64,000 nt of DNA from Streptomyces chartreusis (GCF_008704715.1 NZ_CP023689.1:5642001-5706000), one strand, 5' to 3'. Positions 1-8,765 are shown, counted from the first letter of the stretch. Numbers and translations: made by a program. The notes: generated by a model from the sequence alone, not told the origin.

Positions 1-2
1 CC

Positions 3-440
3 CTCGGCGCGAACGTCGCTACGGCCGGACTGCTCGACATGGAGCACGTGCCAGCCTGGCTGCGCATCCTCGTGGCGGGTTGGCCCGCGGTTGCCTTCCT
101 CGGCGGCACGCTCCTCGCTCACTCGGCGCCGACTGAGCAGGCCGATCCCACCGCGAGCCAAGCGACCGAGACTCGGGACCAGTTCGAGGACATCGAGGAC
201 CAGGAGGGGACGCCCGCCCCTGTACTGGAACTCCCGGAACCTCCGGCCGCCGAGCCGGATCCGATCCCGGCCCTTGCTCGTCCGCCCGCCGTCTCCGTCC
301 CGGCCGCCCTCGTGGAGCACGCCCGCAAAGTCGCCGCCGAGCACCACACCCGCACCGGAACGGCCATCGACACCCCAACCCTCCGTGCCCGACTCGGCGT
401 CCCTCCGCCGATGGCCGACGCCATCGCCGCCCAGCTCTGA
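3..440 (+). CDS. DUF2637-type membrane protein, C-terminal part
   Basis: The frame is open from the left edge, so the N-terminus lies outside the window. It starts LGANVATAG and continues into a hydrophobic segment containing AGWPAVAFLGG, the pattern of the last membrane segment of DUF2637 proteins, which are common in Streptomyces plasmids and integrative elements. An acidic, Pro-rich linker (residues about 35-90) and a basic tail with LVEHARKVAAEHH follow. Members of this family sit beside the tra/spd genes of conjugative actinomycete elements, as here, where a spread gene, a replication initiator, an excisionase and an integrase lie downstream on the same strand. The exact role of DUF2637 proteins is not established. 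Confidence 0.7.
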   Translation, partial: LGANVATAGLLDMEHVPAWLRILVAGWPAVAFLGGTLLAHSAPTEQADPTASQATETRDQFEDIEDQEGTPAPVLELPEPPAAEPDPIPALARPPAVSVPAALVEHARKVAAEHHTRTGTAIDTPTLRARLGVPPPMADAIAAQL

Positions 441-452
441 GAGGAGAGATCC

Positions 453-644
453 ATGAGCGCCAACCGTCGTTTCCGCTCCGTCACCCGCATCGGCCCTGTA
501 CAGGTCGGCACCTCCTACGACGGCCGTGGCCGGGAGAAGCACACCGCCGCCTGCACAGCCCCGCGCTGCGGCTTCTCCGCCGACTACGACAGCCGCGCCG
601 CCGCCGAACTCGCCGCCCGCACCCACCGCTGCCCCGTCCGCTGA
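453..644 (+). CDS. Small Cys/His mobile-element protein
   Basis: A 63-residue basic protein starting 9 bases after the preceding gene, with GAGGAGAG as ribosome binding site. It has four possible metal ligands, two in CTAPRC and a His and Cys in the C-terminal THRC, suggesting a small zinc-binding protein. Genes of this size and motif are found between DUF2637 and spdD genes in Streptomyces integrative elements, where they are usually called mobile element transfer proteins. The function is unknown; the assignment rests on position and the Cys pattern. Confidence 0.6.
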   Translation: MSANRRFRSVTRIGPVQVGTSYDGRGREKHTAACTAPRCGFSADYDSRAAAELAARTHRCPVR

Positions 645-659
645 AAGGACTCGCACCCC

Positions 660-854
660 GTGACCGTCAGCCTGCCGCTCGTCGTCGTCCTCGGATTCTT
701 CGCGTGGGGAGCGGTCAAGTTCCTCGGCGTCCGTACCTGGATCGTCGCGCTGATCGCCCTCTTCGGCTTCTGGCTCTCGCACACCTTCATGGCCCCGGCC
801 ATCGAGTCCGGCACGCGCTCCGGCGTGGACGTCATAAACGACTCACATGACTAG
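660..854 (+). CDS. Small two-helix membrane protein of the spread region
   Basis: A 64-residue protein with a GTG start, 15 bases after the previous stop. Residues 4-21 and 26-42 form two hydrophobic stretches with a short polar turn (FLGVRTW), so it is probably an integral membrane protein. It lies in the spd position of the element. Spread proteins of Streptomyces plasmids are thought to help distribute plasmid DNA within recipient mycelium. No specific motif is present, so the role is inferred from context. Confidence 0.55.
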   Translation: MTVSLPLVVVLGFFAWGAVKFLGVRTWIVALIALFGFWLSHTFMAPAIESGTRSGVDVINDSHD

Positions 855-879
855 ACGAGTAGATAAGGAGAGTCCCGCC

Positions 880-1125
880 GTGTTCCTGCCCAAGTACCCC
901 GACAGCCCCACTCCGCCGCCCGCGCACATCCACGTCCCGGCAGCCCCGGCCCCTGCACAGCGCGCGCTTCCGCAGGTCTCCATCAGCAGCGGCGCGATAG
1001 CGACCGTGATCGTCGGCGGAGTCGTGCTGACCGCGCTTCTGGCCGCCGTCGCCGTCACGGCCATCTCCGTAGCCGTCGCTGCCGTGGTCCTGCGCTCGCT
1101 GCTCCGCGAACACCACCGGCGCTGA
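880..1125 (+). CDS. spdD: SpdD-like spread protein
   Basis: The start chosen is the GTG at 880 because AAGGAGAG lies just upstream and the product then begins FLPKYPDSPTPPP, the usual start of SpdD proteins. An upstream in-frame ATG at 847 overlaps the previous gene and lacks a good ribosome binding site. The 81-residue product has a Pro/Ala-rich head, one strongly hydrophobic stretch (residues about 38-72) and a short basic tail (REHHRR). SpdD proteins are small membrane proteins of the intramycelial spread system of Streptomyces conjugative elements. Confidence 0.75.
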   Translation: MFLPKYPDSPTPPPAHIHVPAAPAPAQRALPQVSISSGAIATVIVGGVVLTALLAAVAVTAISVAVAAVVLRSLLREHHRR

Positions 1126-1222
1126 AGGCGCCCGGCTCCCGGGGCGGCTCGACACGACCAAGCATCCGCCGCCCCGGGAGTCCGTCACTCCTGACCGAGC
1201 CAGTCAGAAGGAGAGAGCCATC

Positions 1223-2578
1223 CTGTCCCGCGCCACTCCGGCCCCACTCCCGGAACTCGCCAAGCTCGCCTCGCACGGCACCCTGCCCGGTATCCTCCGC
1301 CAGCTCTCCGGCCTTGGCGGTTGCACGCACCCGATCCGCCTCGACGGCCACCGCACCGAGTACGACGTGAACACCCGCACCGGCGAGATCGGCAACATCC
1401 TCCACCGCCTCGACTCCTCGACCCTCCCCGCTGGCCACCTCCTCGTCCGCTGCAACAACCGCCGAACGACCCGCTGCGCGGCCTGCGCTGAGGTCTACCG
1501 TCGCGACACCTTCCACCTGATCACGTCCGGCCTGCGCGGAGGCAAGGGCACCCCCGAACGCGTCGCCGCCCACCCCCGCGTCTTCGCTACCTTCACCGCA
1601 CCGAGCTTCGGCCCGGTCCACAACCGCCCCACCGGCCCGGCCGGTTCAGTCCGCCGCTGCCGTTGCGGCACCCTCCACGACCAGGACGACGACGCACTCG
1701 GAACCCCGCTCGACCCCGACACCTACGACTACGAAGCCGCCGTCCTGTGGAACGCCCACGCCGGACCGCTCTGGCGCCGCTTCTCGACGTACCTGCGCCG
1801 CGAGGTCGCCAAGCGCGCTGGCCTCACACAGCGCGCCTTCCGTCAGTACGCCCGGGTGTCGTTTGCCAAGGTCGCCGAGTACCAGAAGCGCGGTGCTGTC
1901 CACTTCCATGCCGTAATCCGCATCGACGGCCCGGAGGGCGGCGAGACGCCACCTCCCGCGTGGGCCACCGCCGAGCTGCTCGCCGATGCCATCAGCACCG
2001 CCGCTGCCCACGCACGCGTGGACGGCCCGGTCGTCGACGGACGCGCGCACACCTTCGCCTTCGGCCGCCAGCTCGACGTACGCACCATCCGCAGCGCCGA
2101 CTTCGATGGCGGCAAGGAACTCACCGAACGAGCCGTCGCCGCCTACATCGCCAAGTACGCCACTAAGGGCGCCGAGACCGCCACGGGAGCTCTGGACCGC
2201 CCGCTCAAGTTCCTCGCCGAACTCGCCCAGCTCGACATCAGCGACCACGCCCGCCGCCTGATCCGAACCGCCTGGACCCTCGGCGCACGCAAGGACCTCG
2301 AACACCTCCGCCTACGGGCCTGGGCTCACATGCTCGGCTTCCGCGGCCACTTCTCCACCAAGTCCCGCCGCTACTCCACGACCCTCGGAGCCCTCCGCGA
2401 TGCCCGTGCCGATTGGCGCCGTGCCCAGGCGGCAGCAACAGCCGAGACAGCCCCGGACACGACCCTCGTCCTCTCGCACTGGGTCTTCGCCGGAACGGGC
2501 CTTTCCTCCGCCGAAGCCTGGCTCGCCGCGTCTCTCGAACCCGCCCCTGGAACAGAAGGAGAGCCGACGTATGCGTGA
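1223..2578 (+). CDS. repSA: RepSA-type replication initiator
   Basis: The product resembles RepSA of pSAM2-like elements, which initiate rolling-circle replication of the excised circle. Visible features are LVRCNNRRTTRCAACA, with paired Cys typical of the N-terminal zinc-binding part, FATFTAPSFGPVH, and a central VAEYQKRGAVHFHAVIR with the His-hydrophobe-His motif of rolling-circle initiators. The conserved N-terminal block GGCTHPIRL lies upstream of the first GTG (1367), so the real start is earlier. AAGGAGAG at 1207-1214 is followed by ATC at 1220 and CTG at 1223 and no ATG or GTG. CTG is taken here; an altered start codon is possible. The 3' end overlaps the excisionase gene by 8 bases. 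Confidence 0.85.
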   Translation: MSRATPAPLPELAKLASHGTLPGILRQLSGLGGCTHPIRLDGHRTEYDVNTRTGEIGNILHRLDSSTLPAGHLLVRCNNRRTTRCAACAEVYRRDTFHLITSGLRGGKGTPERVAAHPRVFATFTAPSFGPVHNRPTGPAGSVRRCRCGTLHDQDDDALGTPLDPDTYDYEAAVLWNAHAGPLWRRFSTYLRREVAKRAGLTQRAFRQYARVSFAKVAEYQKRGAVHFHAVIRIDGPEGGETPPPAWATAELLADAISTAAAHARVDGPVVDGRAHTFAFGRQLDVRTIRSADFDGGKELTERAVAAYIAKYATKGAETATGALDRPLKFLAELAQLDISDHARRLIRTAWTLGARKDLEHLRLRAWAHMLGFRGHFSTKSRRYSTTLGALRDARADWRRAQAAATAETAPDTTLVLSHWVFAGTGLSSAEAWLAASLEPAPGTEGEPTYA

Positions 2579-2753
2579 CGACGAGCTGCTGACGGTGGCT
2601 GAGGTCATGGCGCGACTCAAGCTCGGTCGGTCGACGGTGTACGACTTGATCCGCTCCCGTCGGCTCCCCTCGATCACTATCGGCCGCTGCCGCCGTATCC
2701 CTGCACGGGCTCTCAGCGACTACATCACCAACGAAATGGAGGCGGCAGCCTGA
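2571..2753 (+). CDS. xis: Excisionase (HTH_17 / MerR-like winged helix)
   Basis: A 60-residue protein starting inside the end of the replication gene, with AGAAGGAGAG upstream. It contains the typical HTH_17 motif LLTVAEVMARLKLGRSTVYDL followed by IRSRRLPSITIGRCRRIP, in which the wing basic residues contact DNA. In actinomycete integrative elements this small protein directs the integrase toward excision and sits between repSA and int, as here. Its stop overlaps the integrase start (TGATG), so the genes are probably translationally coupled. Confidence 0.85.
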   Translation: MRDDELLTVAEVMARLKLGRSTVYDLIRSRRLPSITIGRCRRIPARALSDYITNEMEAAA

Positions 2754-3907
2754 TGGCCGGCCAACGTAAGCGCAACCCGAACGGCGCGGGCACCATCACC
2801 AAGCGCAAGGACGGCCGCTATCAGTGCGCGGTCTACGTGCTCCAGCCGGATGGCACCCGGGCCCGGAAGTTCGCCTATGGCAAGACCTGGCAAGAGTGCG
2901 ACACGAAGCGCCGGGAGCTCCTGGCCAAGGTCGACCAAGGCGTGCCGGTGCCGACCCGTTCGGCCAAGCTCTCCGAGTGGCTTCCGTACTGGCTGGACAA
3001 CGTCATTAAGCCTCGTCGGAAGCTCAGCACCTACGACAAGTACGAGGCGCACGTCCGCATCTACCTGGTGCCTCTGCTCGGTGCCAAGCGGCTCGAATCC
3101 CTCGGCGTCGCCGACGTGCGCCGCTTCCTCGTCCGCCTGGAAAAGGAGACAACTGCGGCAACCGCCAAGGAATCGCACCGAGTTCTGCGCTCGGCTCTGT
3201 CGTCCGCCTGCCGCGAGGAACTGATCACGCGCAACGTCGCCAAGCTCGTCGAGCCGCCACGTACCGACAACCGAGAGCTGAAGCCCTGGACCCTCGACGA
3301 GACGCTCGACTTCCTCGCGGCCTCCCGAAAGGACCCGCTCTACGCGGCCTTCGTGCTCGCCATCGCCATGGGCTTGCGTAGAGGCGAGATCGTCGGCCTC
3401 CGCTGGTCTGACCTCGACCTCGACAACCGCGTCCTCTACGTCCGCCAGCAGACCCAGCGCCGCCGTGGCGTCCTGTACGACGACGACCCGAAGAGCCGCC
3501 GTCGCCGAGCTGTCCCGCTGCCCGCGCTCTGCATCGCGCCCCTTCGCTGGCACCGGCTGCGGCAAGCAGCTGCTCGCACCAAGGCGGGGGAGAGGTGGCA
3601 TGAGTCCGACTACGTCTTCGCCACCCGCACTGGCCGCCAAGTCGAGCCCCGGAACATCTACCGCTCCTTCACCCGCGTCGCCGAGTCCGCCGGCCTCCGC
3701 GTCATCCGCCTCCACGACGCTCGCCACGGCACGGCCACCCTCCTCACTGCGGCCGGAGTAGCACCCCGCGTCGTGATGGAGATCCTCGGACACTCACAGA
3801 TCAGCATCACCATGGACGTCTACACGCACGTCGTGCAGGACACCCAGCGTGAAGCCATGAGCCACATGGACCGGCTACTGCGAAAGCGGTGGCCCGGTCG
3901 TCAGTGA
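2753..3907 (+). CDS. int: Tyrosine recombinase (site-specific integrase)
   Basis: A 384-residue phage-type integrase. The N-terminus has the arm-binding AP2-like segment (GTITKRKDGRYQCAVYV), residues about 75-165 form the SAM-like core-binding domain, and the catalytic domain follows. Catalytic residues are visible: Arg209 in MGLRRGE, His321 and Arg324 in HDARHG, His347 in LGHSQ and the nucleophile Tyr357 in MDVYTH. It inserts and excises the element at a tRNA gene; the matching target, the 3' half of tRNA-Arg(CCT), lies 68 bases beyond its stop. Length and all active-site residues are normal, so the enzyme is probably functional. Confidence 0.93.
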   Translation: MAGQRKRNPNGAGTITKRKDGRYQCAVYVLQPDGTRARKFAYGKTWQECDTKRRELLAKVDQGVPVPTRSAKLSEWLPYWLDNVIKPRRKLSTYDKYEAHVRIYLVPLLGAKRLESLGVADVRRFLVRLEKETTAATAKESHRVLRSALSSACREELITRNVAKLVEPPRTDNRELKPWTLDETLDFLAASRKDPLYAAFVLAIAMGLRRGEIVGLRWSDLDLDNRVLYVRQQTQRRRGVLYDDDPKSRRRRAVPLPALCIAPLRWHRLRQAAARTKAGERWHESDYVFATRTGRQVEPRNIYRSFTRVAESAGLRVIRLHDARHGTATLLTAAGVAPRVVMEILGHSQISITMDVYTHVVQDTQREAMSHMDRLLRKRWPGRQ

Positions 3908-3937
3908 CCCACCCCGTTGATGTCAGAAGTGGATGTC

Positions 3938-3971
3938 AAAGACCCCGGACCATGATCGGTCCGGGGTCTTT
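3938..3971. terminator. Bidirectional terminator hairpin between int and att site
   Basis: A perfect 14-bp inverted repeat, AAAGACCCCGGACC with its complement, around a 6-base loop, ending in CTTT. It lies between the integrase stop and the tRNA 3' end, so it can end transcription of int and also that of a tRNA gene running the other way. Confidence 0.8.
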
Positions 3972-3975
3972 CGAC

Positions 3976-4023
3976 TGGTGCCCCCGGCAGGATTCGAACC
4001 TGCGACACCCGCTTTAGGAGGGC
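3976..4023 (-). other. Attachment site core: 3' half of tRNA-Arg(CCT)
   Basis: On the minus strand this reads the anticodon loop CTCCTAA, the 3' anticodon stem AGCGG, the T arm (CAGGTTCGAATCCTG), the acceptor strand CGGGGGC and the encoded CCA, that is, the 3' half of tRNA-Arg(CCT). Upstream of it, at higher coordinates, the expected D arm and acceptor strand GCCCCCG are absent, so this is not a complete tRNA gene. Integrases of this kind use the tRNA 3' half as the crossover core. The missing 5' half is discussed in the findings. Confidence 0.8.
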
Positions 4024-4412
4024 AACAGAGCCTGTAGCCAGTGGCTCCTACCTGCATCTTTCGTCTTCATGATGACACCAGAAGCGCCTGGGAGTGCAGG
4101 TTTCGCCTGTGGTTCACGGCTACCTCAGGGGTTCCGATCTCCTCCTGGGGGACTCACCGGAGCTCCCGCACGGGTTGCGCCCAGGCCTGGGCGAGCTGGA
4201 CCAAGCACTCCGCCAAGACCGGTGTGCCGCTCGCTGGCTACCTCGAAGTGATCGACCAACGGGACGACAATGCCCTGCTCGGCGTGCTCTAGGCGTCCTG
4301 ACGGCCGTCGACCGGCAGGCGCAACTCCGGCACCCCACCTATGGGTGCCGGAACGCCGCCGAACGGCCGCCTCAGCACGACGAGCGGACTCGGAGGGCGC
4401 CCATGGTGAAGG
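4024..4412. other. Intergenic region right of the att core
   Basis: About 390 bases with no supportable gene. One plus-strand frame ending near 4292 reads GVPLAGYLEVIDQRDD and could be the tail of a lost gene, but it has no recognisable start. No terminator or repeat was seen. Confidence 0.4.
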
Positions 4413-6056
4413 GTGGCACGAAAACGGAGGCGGTATCACCAGGCCCGGGCGTCAGACGGATGGCACGCCCCACTCCTGGTGCGGGTGGAGATCGTCGCCC
4501 TGCTCGCCATCATTTGCGCCGGCATCGCGGGCTGGCTGATCTACTTCCTGGTTGTCGACGACCGCGTCGACAACGCCGCGGAGGCCATCAAGACCACGCT
4601 CGCCATCCTCACGCTGGTCGGCGCCGTGCTGGCTGGCGTGTATGCCTACCGCAAGCAGCGCATCGCCGAGAGCGACGCCCACCGCGCCGACGCCAACCAG
4701 TTCGCCGACCGCTACACCACGGCGGCCGAACAGCTCGGCCACGACAAAGCCGCAGTCCGCCTCGCCGGCGCCTACGCGCTCGCCCGGCTCGCAGACGACT
4801 GGGAAGAACAGCGGCAGGTATGCATCGACGTCCTGTGCGCCTACCTGCGCATGCCCTACCAGCCGGAGCCGGACCCGGATGCCCCCGGACACAAGGAGGG
4901 CGAACGCGAAGTACGGCACACCATCATCCGACTCATCGGCAACCACCTCCGCCTGCCCGCCGAGCACCGGCACTCCTGGCAGGGCCTCGACTTCGACTTC
5001 ACAGAAGCCACATTCGACGCCGGGGACCTCTCTGGGGCGGTGTTCTCCGGCGGCAAAGTCTCCTTCAACAGGGCAGTGTTCTCCGGCAGCAGCGAGGTCG
5101 ACTACACCGGCGCCAAGGTCAGCTTCAGCAAAGCGAAGTTCTCCGGCGCTGAGGTCGACTTCAGCGGCGCGGAGTTCTCCGGCGGCTCGGTCTACTTCTA
5201 CAAGGCGGAGTTCTCCAGTGCCAAGGTCGACTTCAGCAAAGCGAAGTTCTCCGGCGCTGAGGTCGACTTCAGCTACACGGAGTTCTCGGGCAGCACGCTC
5301 TACTTCACCAGCGCGGAGTTCTCCGGCGGCTCGGTCGACTTCAGCGGCGCGAAGTTCTCTGATGGCAACGTCGACTTCCACAAGGCGGAGTTCTCCGGCG
5401 CCAAGGTCAACTTCACCGTTGCGGAGTTCACCGGCAGCACGCTCTACTTCACCTTCGCGGAGTTCCCCGGCAGCAACGAGGTCGACTTCACCGGCGCTGA
5501 GGTCGACTTCAGCAGAGCGGTGTTCTCCGGAGGCGAGATCTACTTCAGAAGCGCGAAGTTCTCCGGCGCCAAGATCGACTTCAGCGGCGCGAAGTTCTCA
5601 GGCAGCAAGGTCAACCTCAGCGCGCAGTTCTCCGGCGGCTCGGTCAACTTCTACGAGGCGGAGTTCTCCGACGGCACAGTCGGCTTCACCGGCGCGGTGT
5701 TCTCCGGCGCTGAGGTCGGCTTCAGCGGCGCGAAGTTCTCCGGCAGCAAGGTCAACCTCGACGCATTTTTCATCGGCGTCAAGGCCGACTTCAGCAGAGC
5801 GGTGTTCTCCGGCGGCACAGTCGACTTCAACAATGCGGTGTTCTCCGGCCGCACAGTCGACTTCTCCGGCGCTGAGGTTGGCTTCAGCGGCGCGGTGTTC
5901 TCCGGCAGCACAGTCGACTTCACCGGCGCGGTGTTCTCCGGCGGCTTCTTGGACTTGCGAGATGTCAGCTCGTGGGCGACGCCGCCCCGCTTCCATGATC
6001 AGGTACTGGGTCACCCACCTGCCGGACTACTCCTCCCCTCCCCAACTGCGGGTTGA
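4413..6056 (+). CDS. Membrane-anchored pentapeptide-repeat protein
   Basis: A 547-residue protein with a GTG start. Residues about 24-47 and 62-82 are two membrane helices. They are followed by a helical domain with ADRYTTAAEQLGHDKAAVRL and QVCIDVLCAYLRMPY that recurs at the head of Streptomyces pentapeptide proteins. From about residue 185 to the end it consists of roughly two dozen units of about 12 residues on the pattern VDFSGAEFSGGS, a Phe-rich variant of the pentapeptide repeat expected to form a right-handed square beta-helix. The repeats are also evident at DNA level, with a 36-base period. Two relatives lie at 7.0-8.1 and 14.2-15.6 kb. Pentapeptide proteins can mimic DNA or act as scaffolds; the role here is unknown. 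Confidence 0.85.
   Translation: MARKRRRYHQARASDGWHAPLLVRVEIVALLAIICAGIAGWLIYFLVVDDRVDNAAEAIKTTLAILTLVGAVLAGVYAYRKQRIAESDAHRADANQFADRYTTAAEQLGHDKAAVRLAGAYALARLADDWEEQRQVCIDVLCAYLRMPYQPEPDPDAPGHKEGEREVRHTIIRLIGNHLRLPAEHRHSWQGLDFDFTEATFDAGDLSGAVFSGGKVSFNRAVFSGSSEVDYTGAKVSFSKAKFSGAEVDFSGAEFSGGSVYFYKAEFSSAKVDFSKAKFSGAEVDFSYTEFSGSTLYFTSAEFSGGSVDFSGAKFSDGNVDFHKAEFSGAKVNFTVAEFTGSTLYFTFAEFPGSNEVDFTGAEVDFSRAVFSGGEIYFRSAKFSGAKIDFSGAKFSGSKVNLSAQFSGGSVNFYEAEFSDGTVGFTGAVFSGAEVGFSGAKFSGSKVNLDAFFIGVKADFSRAVFSGGTVDFNNAVFSGRTVDFSGAEVGFSGAVFSGSTVDFTGAVFSGGFLDLRDVSSWATPPRFHDQVLGHPPAGLLLPSPTAG
4984..5960 (+). repeat. 36-base coding tandem repeat array
   Basis: Tandem degenerate copies of a unit of about 36 bases, containing GGTCGACTTCAGC and GCGGAGTTCTCCGGCG, encode the pentapeptide-like beta-helix of the surrounding gene. 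A few units are shortened by multiples of three, keeping the frame. It is a coding repeat, not a CRISPR array: there are no unique spacers and units differ from each other. Confidence 0.8.
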
Positions 6057-6323
6057 TCTAGGGGCTCACATATCCGGCTTTCGTCGCCCGTGTGAGGGAT
6101 CGACACCGTGCCTGCCGGGCGGGACGCTCTGCAGAAAGTCGCCATCAGGGCCCGGTCGCGGAGCGCGGTCGGGCCCGCGCCGTCCAGCGGCCGATCGCAA
6201 GCTGACGTGCTCTCACGACCCCTCGCGAGGCGCCGGTAGAGGCTCACGGAGTCACAGTTATGCCGCTGGGGATGTCAGTCCCACGCGGCATCACGCGCTC
6301 ATGACCTAGCAGTTCAGGAGAAG

Positions 6324-6896
6324 ATGATCCGCACCTGGTGTCGGCAGCAAGGCCACACCATCGGGCGCGAGGTCTTTCGCGACGAGGGTTACTCAGGGAC
6401 CCTTCCTGCTCCCGAGCGTCCCGCGCTTGCTGATGCGCTTAGCGAAGTAGAGGACGGCCAGGCAGCAGGGATCGTCGTTGGCCGGCTCGACCGGCTGGCC
6501 CGTCGTCTCGTTACGCAGGAAGCCATCCTGGCCCAGGTGTGGAAAAACAACGGGCGCGTCTTCACTGCTGACCAGGGCGAGATCCTCCAGGACGATCCCG
6601 AACACCCCATGCGTACGGCCATGCGGCAGATGATGGGCGTCTTCTCCGAGCTGGAGCACTCAATGATCGTGGCCCGGCTGCGGGCGGGGCGTAAGGAGAA
6701 GGCAGTCCAGGGCGGGTACGCCTACGGCGCCCCGCCCTACGGCTGGCAGGCCGTTGCCGGAGAACTTGTCGAACAGCCTGCCGAACAGATCGGCCTCGTC
6801 CGGGCTCGTGAACTCCGGGCGGCGGGTGCCTCACTTCGCGAGATCTGTCGCCGCCTGGAAGCGGAGCGGCTCCCGCCGCGCCGCAGTGATCGATAG
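6324..6896 (+). pseudogene. Serine recombinase fragment (catalytic serine lost)
   Basis: The frame encodes the middle of a resolvase/invertase catalytic domain: IRTWCRQQGHTIG, EVFRDEGYSG, GIVVGRLDRLARRL, LEHSMIVARLRAGRK and a C-terminal helix-turn-helix-like SLREICRRLEAE. The N-terminal beta strand with the nucleophile serine (Y-x-R-V-S-T), which should lie just before IRTWC, is absent; the upstream in-frame codons read HDLAVQEK with no such motif. The C-terminal DNA-binding part is also short. It is therefore a dead remnant, consistent with several other broken recombinases nearby. Confidence 0.75.
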
Positions 6897-7012
6897 CATC
6901 CGGAGGCTGTGCGACGGATGCTTCAGCACGAGGCGCCGTATACCCTCCGGCCGCGCACGACCTGAGACCGGGTGTCGTACCAACGCTGGTAGCAGTGACG
7001 CCATCCCTGCAG

Positions 7013-8118
7013 CTACCAGGCGGAAGGCAGGATGAGGCCGTCGGGCAGGGGCTCCTCAGACGCTGGCACAACACCCGATGGCGGTCGCCCCCTCGCAGAC
7101 GACAGGTCCACCGTGGCACCGGAGAACGTTGCGCCGCGGAAGGAGACGGTTTCGCCGGAGAGCGCCGCACCGAGGAAGACGCTGCCGCCGGAGAGCACGC
7201 CGCAGAAGTCGACCGTGCTGCCAGAGAACGTTGCGCCATTGAAGGTCACTGTGCCGTCGGAGAAGGTTGCGCCGCGGAACGAGATTGAGGCGTCGGAGAA
7301 CGCCGCGCGGCTGAAGTCGACTCTGGCACCGGAGAAGGTCGCACCCCTGAAGTCGACTTCGCTGTCGGAGAACGCCGCGTCGCTGAAGTCGACCGTGCCG
7401 TCGGAGAATGCCGCCCGCGGAAGGTGACCTTGCCGCCGGAGAACGCTGCGCCGCTGAAGTCTCCACCGTCGAAGGTGACACTGGTGAAGTCGAAGCGAAG
7501 GCCTCGCCATGAGTGCAGATGGTCCGGGAGAAGACGCAGGTGGTCGCGGATGAGGCGGATGACCGTGTGTCGAACTTCTCGTAGGGCCTGGTAGGTGTGC
7601 CGGGTGTTAGCGTCGCCGTCAGCCAGTTCGCCCTCGGCGGTGTACGGCAGGCGGAGATAGGCGCACAAAACGTCGATGCAGGTCTGGCGTAGAGCGGGGG
7701 TGGGGGCGTCGTCGGCGAGGCCGGCGAGGGCGTGCACGGCGCCGAGGGGTACAGCCGCGGACTCGTTGCCGAGCTGGTCGACAGCGGTAGTGAACCGCTC
7801 GGTATGCAGGCGGGTGGCCTCGCGCAGGGCGTCGTCCTCGTTGATGCGCTGGCGCCGGTAAGCCACGACCAGGGCGACCAGGGCGCCAGCGCCGGCGACC
7901 ACGCCGAAGGACAGCTTCGCCAGGTCGAAGAGCGTATTGGAGCCGATGCGGTGCTCGGCCTTCAGCCCTTCGGCGCCGAGCAGTTGCCACCCGGCATAGA
8001 ACACCACGGCGGCTGCGACGACCGCCGTGGCGAAGGCCAGGAACAGGACCCGGCGGATCGGCCACAGGCGCAGGCCTTGCGGCTGTTCCCGTCGACGCCG
8101 GGGTAGGAGTGCTCTCAC
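7013..8118 (-). pseudogene. Pentapeptide-repeat membrane protein, frameshifted
   Basis: The first part (GTG at 8118) encodes two membrane helices, the conserved head with ERFTTAVDQLGNESAAVPL and QTCIDVLCAYLRLPY, and the first repeats (TFDGGDFSGAAFSGGKVTF). Near 7412 the frame shifts: the run CGCGGGCGGCA lacks one G compared with what is needed to read on into AAFSDGTVDFSDAAF. The repeats then continue in the other frame down to 7013. With one base restored it would give a protein of about 368 residues close to the one at 4413-6056. It may be a true pseudogene or a one-base sequencing error in a GC-rich run. Confidence 0.75.
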
Positions 8119-8302
8119 CCCTCCACCACAACATCACGGATCGCCACCCGTGGCGGCAACGCGCCGCCGCACGTGGCCTGTCGCCGTGATGCCGCATGGA
8201 CTGGGGACTCACTTATCCGGAGTCCACTCGTGCCCGCTCGGTTCGTTCGGCGTCACGGTCCTGCCGGTAACAGTGACGCCGGGTCGTATATCTGTGGAGC
8301 CG

Positions 8303-8635
8303 CTACTCGGCCCACCACGCGTCAATGCTGTCCAGGCGGAAGCGCACCACCCGCGGGGTGCCGGAGGAGATGCCTGGGCCTTCCATTGCGCGCAGGTGCA
8401 GGAAGTGCCCGAAGCCAGGCGTGGTGCTCGTCAGCTCGCCCGGTGGTGGCAAGGACTCCGCGAAGCGATCCGCGGGGACCACGCGGCCCTTGAACCGGAC
8501 GCCCCCCACCACGACGCCCAGCTGGTACGGGCCACCGGGCGGATCCCCCACTTCCACATTTTCCTGCATGTCCCGGAGCACTTTGTCGAGGTAGTCCATG
8601 TAGCTAAGCGTGGGCACGCGGATGATCTTCCGCAT
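8303..8635 (-). CDS. Hypothetical protein, 110 residues
   Basis: An ATG-started frame with Streptomyces codon usage. It has alternating hydrophobic segments (YQLGVVVGGVRFKGRVV, FGHFLHLRAM) and an aromatic-rich C-terminal end, DSIDAWWAE. No family is recognised, no membrane segment is predicted, and the ribosome binding site is weak, so the start could be the internal ATG at 8599. It stands alone, with about 130 bases separating it from the next minus-strand gene upstream. Confidence 0.45.
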   Translation of the reverse strand: MRKIIRVPTLSYMDYLDKVLRDMQENVEVGDPPGGPYQLGVVVGGVRFKGRVVPADRFAESLPPPGELTSTTPGFGHFLHLRAMEGPGISSGTPRVVRFRLDSIDAWWAE

Positions 8636-8765
8636 GCGCTGGTAGCCATCCGGGCGTTGGACGGCCTCGACGCATGTTGCACCGATAACCTCCAGCCCTC
8701 CGGAGCCGGAGGGCTGCGGGTAGGTCCTTCGAAGCCACGGTCACGCCGGTAACAGTGTCAGCCAC

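Noticed and set aside
3976..4060. Complete tRNA-Arg gene
   Set aside because: Only the 3' half matches; the D arm and acceptor 5' strand are missing. A chance GCCACTG upstream pairs partly with the acceptor but leaves too few bases for a D arm.
4984..5960. Regular 36-base repeats resembling a CRISPR array
   Set aside because: Units are contiguous, degenerate and in frame, and encode the pentapeptide-like protein. There are no spacers and no cas genes.
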